Program-made: the position numbers and the translations under genes | Part shown: positions 1 through 9,647 of the stretch, in pieces | Numbering within the stretch: position 1 is the first letter of the stretch | How the letters are laid out: the number at the start of each line of letters is the position of its first letter | From: Blastococcus aggregatus | Lineage (GTDB): Bacteria; Actinomycetota; Actinomycetes; Mycobacteriales; Geodermatophilaceae | Direction of reading: 5' to 3' | Length of the DNA: 64,000 nt | Assembly: GCF_900221005.1 (NCBI RefSeq) | Contig: NZ_OBQI01000001.1 | Span: 1,071,255-1,135,254, forward strand | The notes under the pieces: model-generated | What the model was told of the DNA's origin: nothing | What the model saw: only the letters and a program-made list of their open reading frames with translations | Databases searched by the model: none

Positions 1-445
1 GCTTGGCGGCCGGCGCTGCCGTCATCTCCTCCAGCGTGGCGACGGCGACACCCGGCACGTTCACGTCCCAGCGGGGGCGGTAGACCGGCTCGTGGCGGAA
101 CTGCCAGCCGTACTCGACGGCGAACCAGGTGGTCGGCTGGTGCTCGCGCAGCGCGGCGGTGATCGCCTGCAGCGCGTCGGGCTCCAGCGGTGCCTCGTCG
201 ATGATCTCCATCGGCTCGAGGTCGAGCAGCACGGCGCCGTTGCAGCAGACCGCCGTCCCGTTGCCCAGCACCGTGCGCACGTTGTGCATCCAGCGCGGCG
301 GGCGGCCGGTCGCGAGGACGAACGGCACACCCTCGGCGCGCCATCGGTCCAGCTCCGCGACCGTTGCGTCACTGACGCTGTCGTCGGAGCGCAGCAGCGT
401 GCCGTCCATGTCGCTGGCGATCAGCCGCGGTCGCCAGTCAGACAT
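1..445 (-). CDS. HAD-superfamily (Cof/IIB type) hydrolase, partial
   Basis: The 5' part of a minus-strand gene whose 3' end lies beyond the left edge; about 148 codons are visible. Translation from the ATG at 445 starts [18 protein letters not shown], the HAD motif I with the DxDGT nucleophile, followed by a LATGRPPRW stretch typical of the Cof-type IIB branch (motif II region). These enzymes dephosphorylate small phosphorylated metabolites in the cytosol; the substrate cannot be read from sequence. The start overlaps the end of the upstream HAD gene by 8 nt, so it is probably translated from the same serS-HAD-HAD mRNA. The motif IV aspartates are outside the window. Confidence 0.85.
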   Translation of the reverse strand, partial: MSDWRPRLIASDMDGTLLRSDDSVSDATVAELDRWRAEGVPFVLATGRPPRWMHNVRTVLGNGTAVCCNGAVLLDLEPMEIIDEAPLEPDALQAITAALREHQPTTWFAVEYGWQFRHEPVYRPRWDVNVPGVAVATLEEMTAAPAAK

Positions 446-1349
446 CGCGCAGCACCGCCTCGAGGTAGCGGGCCACGCCCTCGGCCTGGTGCCCGCTGGT
501 GACCTCCGGCGTCAGGGCCCGGACGGCGGGGTGCGCGTTGGCGACGGCGACCGCGCGCCCGCCGGCGTCCTGCACCGCCCCCAGCATCGGCAGGTCGTTG
601 GGCATGTCCCCGAACACGAGGACGTCGCCGAAGCCGACGCCGTACCGGTCCAGTGCCAGCTGCAGCCCGCTGGCCTTGGTGATGCCCGGCGGCAGCACCT
701 CGATGAAGCCCAGGCCCGCGTGCGTCAGCTCCGCGTCGGCGGGGTCGACGACGGTGCGGGCCAGCGCCAGCAGCTCGTCCTGGTCGAGGGTCGCCGAGCG
801 CAGGAAGACCTTCAGGACGGCGCCGGCCGGCAGCACCTCGTGCCGCGCCAGCAGGTGCGAGGGTTCGGGGTAGGGCCAGTCGAAGCCGTGCTGCACGCGC
901 AGCCGGGTGCGGACCTCGCCCTGCTCGGCGGCGTCCTCGACGGCGAGCACGACGTCGCCGACCACCCGCTCGATGGCCTCGACGACGCGGGCCGCCTGCT
1001 CCCGCGGCAGAGCCACGGTGCGCAGCACCTCGTCGCGCTCCAGGTCGACGACGAACCCGCCCTGCGACAGCACGGCCAGCCCGCGGCCGCCGAGGGCCGC
1101 GCGCACGCTGTCCAGCAGGCGGGGCCCGCGGCCGGTGACGCCGACGACGGGGATGCCGGCGTCCCAGCACGCCTCCAGCGCCGCCCGGGTGCGCGCACCG
1201 ACCAGGCCGTCGGCGTCCAGGAGGGTGCCGTCGAGGTCGCTGGCGACGAGCTTGGGCCGCCACGGACCCAGGTCGCCGAGGTCGACCACGCGGTCGGCGC
1301 CGTCCAGGACCCCGTGGGCCCGGATGGCGCGCGGGGGGCTGCCGGTCAT
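438..1349 (-). CDS. HAD-superfamily (Cof/IIB type) hydrolase
   Basis: A 303-aa HAD phosphatase. Motif I is [13 protein letters not shown] near residue 30, the VTGRGPRLL segment follows, and motif IV is [12 protein letters not shown] near residue 240, with the GDxxND signature that places magnesium. Length and the large cap insert between motifs fit the Cof/IIB family of cytosolic small-molecule phosphatases. The ATG at 1349 overlaps the serS stop as ATGA, indicating translational coupling; its own stop overlaps the next HAD gene by 8 nt. The two HAD genes are related to each other (both have DGTLL and TGRxP) and look like a tandem duplication. The substrate is unknown. Confidence 0.88.
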   Translation of the reverse strand: MTGSPPRAIRAHGVLDGADRVVDLGDLGPWRPKLVASDLDGTLLDADGLVGARTRAALEACWDAGIPVVGVTGRGPRLLDSVRAALGGRGLAVLSQGGFVVDLERDEVLRTVALPREQAARVVEAIERVVGDVVLAVEDAAEQGEVRTRLRVQHGFDWPYPEPSHLLARHEVLPAGAVLKVFLRSATLDQDELLALARTVVDPADAELTHAGLGFIEVLPPGITKASGLQLALDRYGVGFGDVLVFGDMPNDLPMLGAVQDAGGRAVAVANAHPAVRALTPEVTSGHQAEGVARYLEAVLRDV

Positions 1350-2641
1350 GCGGTCGGCACCGGGGCCGCGAGCGTCATGCCCGGCGTCAGCGCCTCCACC
1401 CCGCCCAGCCACGGGCGCAGCGCGACGGGCACGTGCACCGAGCCGTCGGCGCGCTGGTGCACCTCGAGCAGGCAGGCGATGGTCCGGGCGATCGCGCAGA
1501 GGGTGCCGTTGAGCGTGGCCGCCGTCTGGTTCTTCCCGTCCGCGTCGCGGTAGCGGATGCCGAGCCTCCGAGCCTGGAAGGTGGTGCAGTCCGAGGTGCT
1601 GGTGAGCTCCCGGTAGGTGCCCTGGGTCGGGAACCACGCCTCGATGTCGTACTTGCGCGCGGCACTGGTGCCCAGGTCACCGGCGGCGATGTCGACCACC
1701 CGGTAGGGCAGCTCCAGCGCCTGGAGGAACTCCTCCTCCCACTGCAGCAGACGCAGGTGCTCGGCAGCGGCGTCCTCGGGTGCACAGAAGCTGAACATCT
1801 CGACCTTGTCGAACCAGTGCACGCGGATCAGGCCGCGGGTGTCCTTGCCGTAGGAGCCGGCCTCGCGGCGGAAGCAGGACGACCAGCCGGCGTAGCGCTT
1901 CGGGCCCGCGGAGAGGTCGAGCACCTCGTCGGCGTGCATGCCGGCGATCGCCACCTCGGAGGTGCCCACGAGGTAGAGGTCGTCGCGCTCGATCCGGTAC
2001 ACCTCCTCGTCGTGCTCGCCGAGGAAGCCGGTGCCCTCCATGGCCGTGGGCTTGACCAGCGCGGGGGCGATGACGGGGGTGAACCCGGCGGCGACGGCGC
2101 GGCTGATGGCCAGCTGCGCGAGCGCGAACTCCAGCAGCGCGCCGGGTCCGGTGAGGAAGTAGAAGCGCGAGCCGGAGACCTTGGCGCCGCGCTCCATGTC
2201 GATGGCGCCCAGGGCCTCGCCGATCTCCAGGTGGTCGCGCACCGGGAAGTCGTAGGCCGGCACCTCGCCGACGGTGCGCAGGGTGACGGCGTCGTCCTCA
2301 CCGCCGGGCGGGACGTCCTCGTGGACGACGTTGGCGATCGCCAGGTGGGCGGCGCGCAGGGCGGCGTCGGCCTCCCGCTGGCCCTCCTCCGCCGCCTTGA
2401 CCTCGGCGGCCAGCGCCTTGGCCCGGTCCAGGACGGCGGGCCGCTCCTCGGGGGTGGCCTTCTTGACCGCCTGGGAGGCGGCCTTCTGCTCGCCGCGCAG
2501 GTCGTCGACCCGCTTGACCCCCTCGCGGCGGGTGGCGTCGGCGGCCAGCAGCGTGTCGACCAGGGACTCGTCGTCACCCCGGGCGCGCTGGCTGGCACGG
2601 ACGAGGTCGGGGTTCTCACGCACGAGCCGCAGGTCGATCAC
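1346..2641 (-). CDS. serS: Seryl-tRNA synthetase
   Basis: Charges tRNA-Ser (and tRNA-Sec where present) with serine. The 431-aa product has the N-terminal coiled-coil arm that grips the tRNA long variable arm (roughly residues 1-110, rich in K/R/E) and a class II catalytic core: motif 2 around [14 protein letters not shown] and motif 3 around a C-terminal GTLCAIART. Translation starts at the GTG at 2641 giving (V)[13 protein letters not shown], which matches the usual SerRS N-terminus; the open frame continues upstream but only into low-complexity Arg/Pro/Gly sequence. It heads a minus-strand unit with two HAD phosphatase genes and is divergent from guaB1. Confidence 0.96.
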   Translation of the reverse strand: MIDLRLVRENPDLVRASQRARGDDESLVDTLLAADATRREGVKRVDDLRGEQKAASQAVKKATPEERPAVLDRAKALAAEVKAAEEGQREADAALRAAHLAIANVVHEDVPPGGEDDAVTLRTVGEVPAYDFPVRDHLEIGEALGAIDMERGAKVSGSRFYFLTGPGALLEFALAQLAISRAVAAGFTPVIAPALVKPTAMEGTGFLGEHDEEVYRIERDDLYLVGTSEVAIAGMHADEVLDLSAGPKRYAGWSSCFRREAGSYGKDTRGLIRVHWFDKVEMFSFCAPEDAAAEHLRLLQWEEEFLQALELPYRVVDIAAGDLGTSAARKYDIEAWFPTQGTYRELTSTSDCTTFQARRLGIRYRDADGKNQTAATLNGTLCAIARTIACLLEVHQRADGSVHVPVALRPWLGGVEALTPGMTLAAPVPTA

Positions 2642-2655
2642 GGGGACAACATTAG

Positions 2656-4586
<1,931 letters not shown>

Positions 4587-4609
4587 CGGCGGCGGCTTAC
4601 GCTCGACAG

Positions 4610-5041
4610 GTGCCCCTGCCGACGACGCGACGTGTGAGCCTGGCCCTGTTCGCGACGGCGCTGCTGACCACCGGCTGCGCGGGCAGCGGGACGGGGCGCA
4701 CCGAGGCCGCCCCGCCGTCCGCGTCTGCCGAACTGCTGGAGCCGACCGCGTTCGCCGATGTCGTCGCGGGCGAGGAGGCCTTCGTCATCAACGTGCACGT
4801 GCCCGACGAGGGCTCGATCGAGGGCACGGACGCCGCCATCCCCTTCGACCGGATCGAGCAGCAGAAGGCGGCGCTGCCGGCGGACCGCGGTACGCCGCTG
4901 GCCGTGTACTGCCGCTCCGGCAGCATGAGCGCCGACGCCGTGGCCACGCTGACCGAGCTCGGCTACGCCGACATCGTGGACCTCAGGGGCGGGATGCAGG
5001 CCTGGTCGGCGGAGGGACGCCCCCTGCTGCCGCCGGGCTGA
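4610..5041 (+). CDS. Rhodanese-domain lipoprotein
   Basis: A 143-aa exported protein. An N-terminal hydrophobic signal ends in the lipobox LLTTGCAG, so the mature protein should be lipid-anchored at the outer face of the membrane. The rest is one rhodanese domain, with the active-site loop VYCRSGSMS carrying the persulfide-forming cysteine, and a typical LRGGMQAW near the C-terminus. Likely handles sulfane sulfur or redox chemistry outside the cell; the partner is unknown. The GTG start has no Shine-Dalgarno but lies 6 nt after TACGCT, so the mRNA is probably leaderless. It is followed by a type-A palindrome. Confidence 0.85.
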   Translation: MPLPTTRRVSLALFATALLTTGCAGSGTGRTEAAPPSASAELLEPTAFADVVAGEEAFVINVHVPDEGSIEGTDAAIPFDRIEQQKAALPADRGTPLAVYCRSGSMSADAVATLTELGYADIVDLRGGMQAWSAEGRPLLPPG

Positions 5042-5052
5042 CCCTCCCTGTG

Positions 5053-5076
5053 CGGACTTTCGGTGCAGAAAGTCCG
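5053..5076. repeat. Type-A palindromic repeat, single copy
   Basis: A 24-bp perfect hairpin: arms CGGACTTTC and GAAAGTCCG around the loop GGTGCA. It starts 11 nt after the rhodanese lipoprotein stop codon and lies just upstream of the -10 box of the GroES-like gene. It is one of ten copies in the window; the position suggests a terminator or REP-like role. Confidence 0.85.
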
Positions 5077-5105
5077 GTCAGGTGCGGCCGGTAGCGTTCC
5101 GGGAC

Positions 5106-5441
5106 GTGCCCGACAACATCGCCGCCGCCGGCAAGCTGCCGATCAAGATGCTGCACGACCGCATCCTGGTCGCGCTCCGCAAGGAGGACGGCGACCGGCG
5201 GTCCAGCGGCGGCATCCTCATCCCCGCGACCGCCCAGGTGGCCAAGCGGCTGATGTGGGGCGAGGCCAAGGGCGTGGGCCCGAGCGTGCGCCAGGTGAAG
5301 GTCGGCGACCAGGTGCTCTTCTCGCCCGAGGACCAGCACGAGGTCGAGGTGCACGGCGAGGACCTGATCATCCTGCGCGAGCGCGACGTGCACGCCGTCG
5401 CCGCCGAGCGCATCGAGGAATCGACCGGCCTCTACCTCTGA
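5106..5441 (+). CDS. GroES-like (Cpn10 family) protein
   Basis: A 111-aa protein of the Cpn10 fold. Visible marks are KMLHDRILVALRKEDG and SSGGILIP (mobile-loop region), then VKVGDQVLFSPEDQHEVEVHGEDLIILRERDVHAV, the usual C-terminal half of GroES. It has an atypical N-terminal extension, lacks an adjacent groEL and differs from the canonical groES, so it is a paralogue whose chaperonin partner is uncertain. The GTG at 5106 is preferred because TAGCGT lies 8 nt upstream, the pattern of leaderless genes here; a GTG at 5082 in the same frame would add eight residues. The gene is followed after 11 nt by a 59-bp palindrome. Confidence 0.82.
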   Translation: MPDNIAAAGKLPIKMLHDRILVALRKEDGDRRSSGGILIPATAQVAKRLMWGEAKGVGPSVRQVKVGDQVLFSPEDQHEVEVHGEDLIILRERDVHAVAAERIEESTGLYL

Positions 5442-5452
5442 CACCCCTCGCA

Positions 5453-5511
5453 GGCATGGGAAGCAATACACCCGTTCTCGGGCCCACAACGGGTGCATCG
5501 CTTCCCATGCC
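5453..5511. repeat. Type-B 59-bp palindrome (copy 1), bidirectional terminator candidate
   Basis: Two 24-nt arms (beginning GGCATGGGAAGC and ending GCTTCCCATGCC) with two mismatches enclose an 11-nt loop. It fills the gap between the convergent GroES-like and marR genes, its last base being the first base of the marR stop codon complement. A second copy of the same length is at 22913-22971. Confidence 0.8.
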
Positions 5512-5990
5512 TAGGGCGCCGCGGGCGGCTCGGCGCGGGCGTGGCGGGTGATCACCGCGGTCATGTCCTCCAGCCAGCGGTGGACGACGGCGAGCTCCGC
5601 GGGCGTGTAGGCGTCCATCGCGGCCGTCATGTCCTGCGCGAGCCCGCCGAAGTGGTCCGCCCCGGCGGCCATCGCGGAGTCCGACATCTCGAGCACCACC
5701 CGGCGGCGGTCGGCGTCGTCGCGCGACCGGCGCAGGTGACCGACCTTCTCCAGCCGGTCGACCAGCGCCGTCACCGACGCCGAGCGCAGCTCGACGGCCT
5801 CGCCGAGCCGGCCGGCGGTGAGCGCCTCACCCCGCCGGGCGGCGTCCATGATCGCGACCAGGGCACGGACGTCGGTGCGGTTCAGCCCGTGCAGCTGGGC
5901 GAATCGCTGCCCGACTGCATCCAATTCGACGTTCAGCCGGCGAAGGAGCAACGCCAGTTCCTGGCGCGCGCGAGCGGTGTCCTCGGACAT
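5511..5990 (-). CDS. MarR-family transcriptional regulator
   Basis: A 159-aa winged-helix regulator. The recognition region is AGRLGEAVELRSASVTALVDRLEKVGHLRRSRDDADRRRVVLEMS, with the wing RSRDDADRRRV characteristic of MarR. Flanking helices would form the dimer interface. The ATG at 5990 is chosen because GGAGG lies just upstream; the frame extends eight residues further. It is divergent from an MMPL exporter gene, and the 76-bp gap contains an inverted repeat, so it probably represses itself and the exporter until a ligand binds. Confidence 0.9.
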   Translation of the reverse strand: MSEDTARARQELALLLRRLNVELDAVGQRFAQLHGLNRTDVRALVAIMDAARRGEALTAGRLGEAVELRSASVTALVDRLEKVGHLRRSRDDADRRRVVLEMSDSAMAAGADHFGGLAQDMTAAMDAYTPAELAVVHRWLEDMTAVITRHARAEPPAAP

Positions 5991-6024
5991 GCCACCTCCG
6001 TTCGCGCGCCCCAACCCGCCGACG

Positions 6025-6047
6025 TAATCTCTCGATGATCGAGATTA
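6025..6047. promoter_or_regulatory. Candidate MarR operator
   Basis: TAATCTC and GAGATTA form a perfect 7-bp inverted repeat with a 9-bp spacer (TCGATGATC), an AT-rich island midway between the divergent marR and MMPL starts. Size and symmetry fit a MarR dimer site. It is 19 nt before the MMPL ATG. Confidence 0.6.
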
Positions 6048-6066
6048 TCGACCGACGAAGGACATC

Positions 6067-8199
6067 ATGCAGCGCCGCACCCGTCTCCTCCGCTGGCTGA
6101 TCCCGGCGCTCGTCGCCGTCGCCTGGCTGGTCCTGGCCGGCCCCCTGGGCTCGTTCGGCGGCAAGCTGGCCGAGGTCTCGGAGAACGACTCCGCCGCCTT
6201 CCTGCCCGACAGCGCGGAGTCCACCCAGGTCACCGAGCTGAGCCGCGAGTTCCAGAGCGAGCGCACCCTGCCGGTGATCCTGCTGTGGGAGAGCGAGGAC
6301 GGCGCCCTCGACCCCGCGGTGCAGGCCGAAGCGCAGGACCGGCTGGACCAGGCGATCGCGATCGCCGAGGACGCCGGCGCGCTGGAGGGCGAGGCCTCAC
6401 CCGTGATCCCGTCCGAGGACGGCGAGGCCGTGCAGGCGGTGCTCCCGTTCGACCCCGACCTGGGGGACGCCCTCCCCGAGATCGTCGGGGAACTGCGAGG
6501 GCTGGACGGCATCGACGGCACGACCGCCTTCGTCACCGGTCCCGGCGCGATCTTCGCCGACTTCGCCGAAGGCTTCTCCGGCATCGACGGGCTGCTGCTG
6601 CTCGCGGCGTTCGGCGTCGTCCTGCTGATCCTGCTGGTCGTCTACCGCAGCCCGCTGCTGCCCTTCCTGGTCATCGGCACCGCCGGCATGGCGCTGGTCG
6701 TCTCCCTCGCGGTCGCCTACTTCCTCGCGAAGCAGGGCTGGATCGACGTCAACGGCCAGAGCCAGGGCATCGCCTCGATCCTCGTCGTCGGTGCGGCGAC
6801 CGACTACGGCCTGCTGCTGGTCGCCCGGTACCGCGAGGAGCTCCGCCAGGAGGAGTCCAAGTACACCGCGATGCGGGTGGCGCTGAAGCAGTCGTGGGAG
6901 CCGATCCTGGCCTCGGGCGGCACGGTCATCCTCGGCGTCCTCTGCCTGCTCTTCTCCGATCTGGGCTCCAACCGCGGCCTGGGCCCGATCTCCGCGGTCT
7001 GCATCGCCTTCGCCATGCTCGCCGCGCTCACCTTCCTGCCCGCGGTGCTCGTGCTGTTCGGCCGGGCCGCGTTCTGGCCGTTCCGCCCGAAGTACGGCGA
7101 GGAGCACGCCCACGGAAAGGGCTGGGAGCGGATCTCCACCTCGGTCGGCCGCCGTCCGACCCGGTACCTGCTCGGCAGCGTCGGCGCGCTCGTCGTCCTC
7201 GCGCTGTTCCTGCCCACCTTCGACTCCGACGGCATCCCGCTGTCCGAGGGCGTGCGCGGGGGCTCCGAGTCCGGAGCGGGCCAGGAGGCCATCGCCCGGC
7301 ACTACGAAGCCGGCGCCGCCAGCCCCGCCGTCATCATCACGCCGGCCGACGGCTGGCAGGAGGTCGCGGACGCCGCGGCCGGGACCGACGGCGTCGCCGG
7401 GGTCGAGCCGTTCACCGGCCGGCAGGCCGGTCCGCCCGGAGCCGGCGACGCCGAGCCGCTCGAGGTCGACGGCCTGGTCCGCCTCGAGGCCACCCTCGAC
7501 GACGCCCCGGACAGCGAGGCCGCGCAGAGCACCGTCTCCGACCTCCGGACGGCGGTGAGCGACGTCGACCCCGACGCCCTGGTCGGCGGCAGCTCCGCGC
7601 AGGACCTCGACACCCAGGAGACCGCGGCCCGCGACCTGCTGGTCATCGTCCCGCTGGTGCTGCTGGTGATCACCGTCGTGCTGGCACTGCTGCTGCGCGC
7701 GGTCGTGGCGCCCCTGCTGCTGGTCGGCACCGTCGCGCTCAGCACGGCGGCGACGGTCGGCGTCGCGGCGCTCGCCTTCGACCACCTGTTCTCGTTCCCG
7801 GACAGCGATCCGCAGGTGCTGCTGATCGGCTTCGTGTTCCTGGTGGCGCTGGGGATCGACTACAACATCTTCCTGATGACCCGGGCACGGGAGGAGTCGA
7901 TGCGGCACGGCACCCGGGACGGAATCCTGCGGGCGCTGACGGTGACCGGCGGGGTGATCACGAGCGCCGGTCTGGTGCTCGCCGCCACCTTCGGCGCGCT
8001 CACGGTGCTGCCGCTGGTCATCCTCATCCAGCTCGGGTTCCTGGTCGGCTTCGGCGTCCTGCTGGACACCTTCGTCGTCCGCACGCTGCTGGTGCCGGCG
8101 GCGGTCCACCTGATCGGCGACAAGGTCTGGTGGCCCAGCGCACTGGCGAAGGGCCCGACCGCCCCCGAGGCCGACGACCGCGAGCTCGAACGCGTCTAG
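6067..8199 (+). CDS. MMPL-family RND transporter
   Basis: A 710-aa membrane exporter with the duplicated MMPL layout: an N-terminal TM helix, a large extracytoplasmic loop (about residues 35-170), five TM helices (about 175-350), a second loop (about 385-500) and a final TM bundle. Each half carries the TM4 aspartate-tyrosine proton-relay signature (GAATDYG and GIDYNIF). Such proteins use proton motive force to export lipids, siderophores or drugs across the plasma membrane. Control by the divergent MarR regulator suggests an inducible efflux role, but the substrate is unknown. It is followed convergently by a small membrane protein gene one base beyond its stop. Confidence 0.92.
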   Translation: MQRRTRLLRWLIPALVAVAWLVLAGPLGSFGGKLAEVSENDSAAFLPDSAESTQVTELSREFQSERTLPVILLWESEDGALDPAVQAEAQDRLDQAIAIAEDAGALEGEASPVIPSEDGEAVQAVLPFDPDLGDALPEIVGELRGLDGIDGTTAFVTGPGAIFADFAEGFSGIDGLLLLAAFGVVLLILLVVYRSPLLPFLVIGTAGMALVVSLAVAYFLAKQGWIDVNGQSQGIASILVVGAATDYGLLLVARYREELRQEESKYTAMRVALKQSWEPILASGGTVILGVLCLLFSDLGSNRGLGPISAVCIAFAMLAALTFLPAVLVLFGRAAFWPFRPKYGEEHAHGKGWERISTSVGRRPTRYLLGSVGALVVLALFLPTFDSDGIPLSEGVRGGSESGAGQEAIARHYEAGAASPAVIITPADGWQEVADAAAGTDGVAGVEPFTGRQAGPPGAGDAEPLEVDGLVRLEATLDDAPDSEAAQSTVSDLRTAVSDVDPDALVGGSSAQDLDTQETAARDLLVIVPLVLLVITVVLALLLRAVVAPLLLVGTVALSTAATVGVAALAFDHLFSFPDSDPQVLLIGFVFLVALGIDYNIFLMTRAREESMRHGTRDGILRALTVTGGVITSAGLVLAATFGALTVLPLVILIQLGFLVGFGVLLDTFVVRTLLVPAAVHLIGDKVWWPSALAKGPTAPEADDRELERV

Positions 8200-8200
8200 C

Positions 8201-8545
8201 TCAACCGGCGACGGCGATCCAGCCGACCAGTGCGACCCCGACCAGCACCCACGCCAGCGGGACGCGGTTGACCCAGCGGGCGGCGCCGAGCAGCCGGTTG
8301 GCGAACAGCACCCACGCGGCGACCGTCGTCGCGAGGGCGACCACCGGGTAGACCCACCAGGCCAGGATCACGAACGCGGCGGCGACCGAGTCCCAGTTCG
8401 CCAGGCTCATCGTCCCGCCGATGGCCAGGAAGAACCACGGCAGCAGGAACAGCAGGTAGCCGCCCTGCAGGATCCCCAGCTCGATCGCGGTGGCGCGCCG
8501 GGTACCGGGCTCGTCGGGGCGCCGGACCAGCGGCGTCGCGGGCAT
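8201..8545 (-). CDS. Hypothetical membrane protein with about three TM helices
   Basis: A 114-aa protein I do not recognise by name. Hydrophobic stretches at about residues 22-50, 55-80 and 90-113 predict three membrane helices; the N-terminus is charged and proline-rich. Start at the ATG at 8545; the adjacent GTG at 8548 is equally possible. Its stop lies one base from that of the MMPL gene (convergent), and it sits 39 nt downstream of pheA on the same strand, so it may be co-transcribed with pheA. Confidence 0.75.
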   Translation of the reverse strand: MPATPLVRRPDEPGTRRATAIELGILQGGYLLFLLPWFFLAIGGTMSLANWDSVAAAFVILAWWVYPVVALATTVAAWVLFANRLLGAARWVNRVPLAWVLVGVALVGWIAVAG

Positions 8546-8584
8546 CACGGCGGCGGAGCGTAGCGGCGCGGCGCGCCCCCGGGG

Positions 8585-9532
8585 TCAGACCGCGCCGGAG
8601 CGCACCCGGTCCAGCCAGTCGCCCGCCTCGGCGAAGGCGTCGTCGGCGGACTCGGCCGGCACGGGGCAGTTCTGCCGCCCGTCGGCGCGGGGATAGGAGC
8701 CGAGGAACCGGACGTCCTCGCACACCCGGTGCAGCGCGGCCAGCGCCTCGCCCACCCGGCGGTCGGCGATGTGCCCCTCGCAGTCCAGCGAGAACGAGTA
8801 GACGCCGAGCCGCTGGCGGGTGGGCCGGGACTCGATGCGGGTGAGCGAGATGCCGCGGGCGGCGAACTCCCGCAGCAGGTCCAGCAGCGCCCCGGTGCGG
8901 TCCCCGACGACGGCGACCAGCGAGGTCTTGTCGTTGCCGGTCGGCGCCGGCAGCGGGCCGGGCCGGCTGACCAGCACGAAGCGGGTGACGGCGCCGGCGT
9001 GGTCGGCGATGTCGTCGGCCAGCGCCTCCAGCCCGTAGCGCTCCGCCGCGATCGCCGCGCAGACGGCCGCGTCGTGCTCGCCCGCGGCCACGGCGGCGGC
9101 CGCCGCGGCGGTCGAGCTGGCCGGGAGCGGCGTGATGCCGGGCAGGTTCGTCTCGAGCCACCGGCCGGTCTGCGCCAGCGCGTGCGGATGGCTGGCCACC
9201 GAGCGCACCGCGTCCAGCGTCGTCCCGGGCCGGACGGCGAGGGTGAAGGCGACCGGGAGGAACACCTCGCGGGTGATGATCAGCGGATCGCCGTCGGCCA
9301 GGCCGTCCATGGTGGCGGGCACGGAGCCCTCCACCGAGTTCTCCAGCGGGACCAGCCCGGCGTCGGCGTCCCCCGAACGGACGGCGGCCAGCGTCGCCGG
9401 GACACTCGGGCGGGGGGTTCGCGTTCCCCCGCCGGTGTCAACGGCACTGCTGAGCGCTGCCTCGGCGAAGGTACCCTCGGGCCCGAGATAGGCGAACCGC
9501 GTGGGAGACGTGCTGGGTTGCATCCCGGGCAT
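8585..9532 (-). CDS. pheA: Prephenate dehydratase
   Basis: Converts prephenate to phenylpyruvate in phenylalanine synthesis. The 315-aa monofunctional enzyme has an N-terminal catalytic domain (FAYLGPEGTFAEAAL near residue 12; VPLENSVEGSV near 67; the TRF motif in AGAVTRFVLVS) and a C-terminal ACT regulatory domain (residues about 195-280, with SLTRIESRPT and GVYSFSLDCEG) that binds phenylalanine for feedback control. No chorismate mutase domain is present, as in most actinomycetes. The start is either the ATG at 9532 or the ATG at 9523 (MQPSTSPTRFAYLG); I see no strong ribosome binding site to decide. Divergent from the first GGDEF gene. Confidence 0.95.
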   Translation of the reverse strand: MPGMQPSTSPTRFAYLGPEGTFAEAALSSAVDTGGGTRTPRPSVPATLAAVRSGDADAGLVPLENSVEGSVPATMDGLADGDPLIITREVFLPVAFTLAVRPGTTLDAVRSVASHPHALAQTGRWLETNLPGITPLPASSTAAAAAAVAAGEHDAAVCAAIAAERYGLEALADDIADHAGAVTRFVLVSRPGPLPAPTGNDKTSLVAVVGDRTGALLDLLREFAARGISLTRIESRPTRQRLGVYSFSLDCEGHIADRRVGEALAALHRVCEDVRFLGSYPRADGRQNCPVPAESADDAFAEAGDWLDRVRSGAV

Positions 9533-9647
9533 CCGACGAGGGTAGTGCGGGCGGGTCACGACGAACGCGTGACCCGGGGGAAGCTGCCTCGCTGATCGGG
9601 AACTCCGGCTCCCACGAACCGGACGACGACCCGCGACTGGAGGTGGC

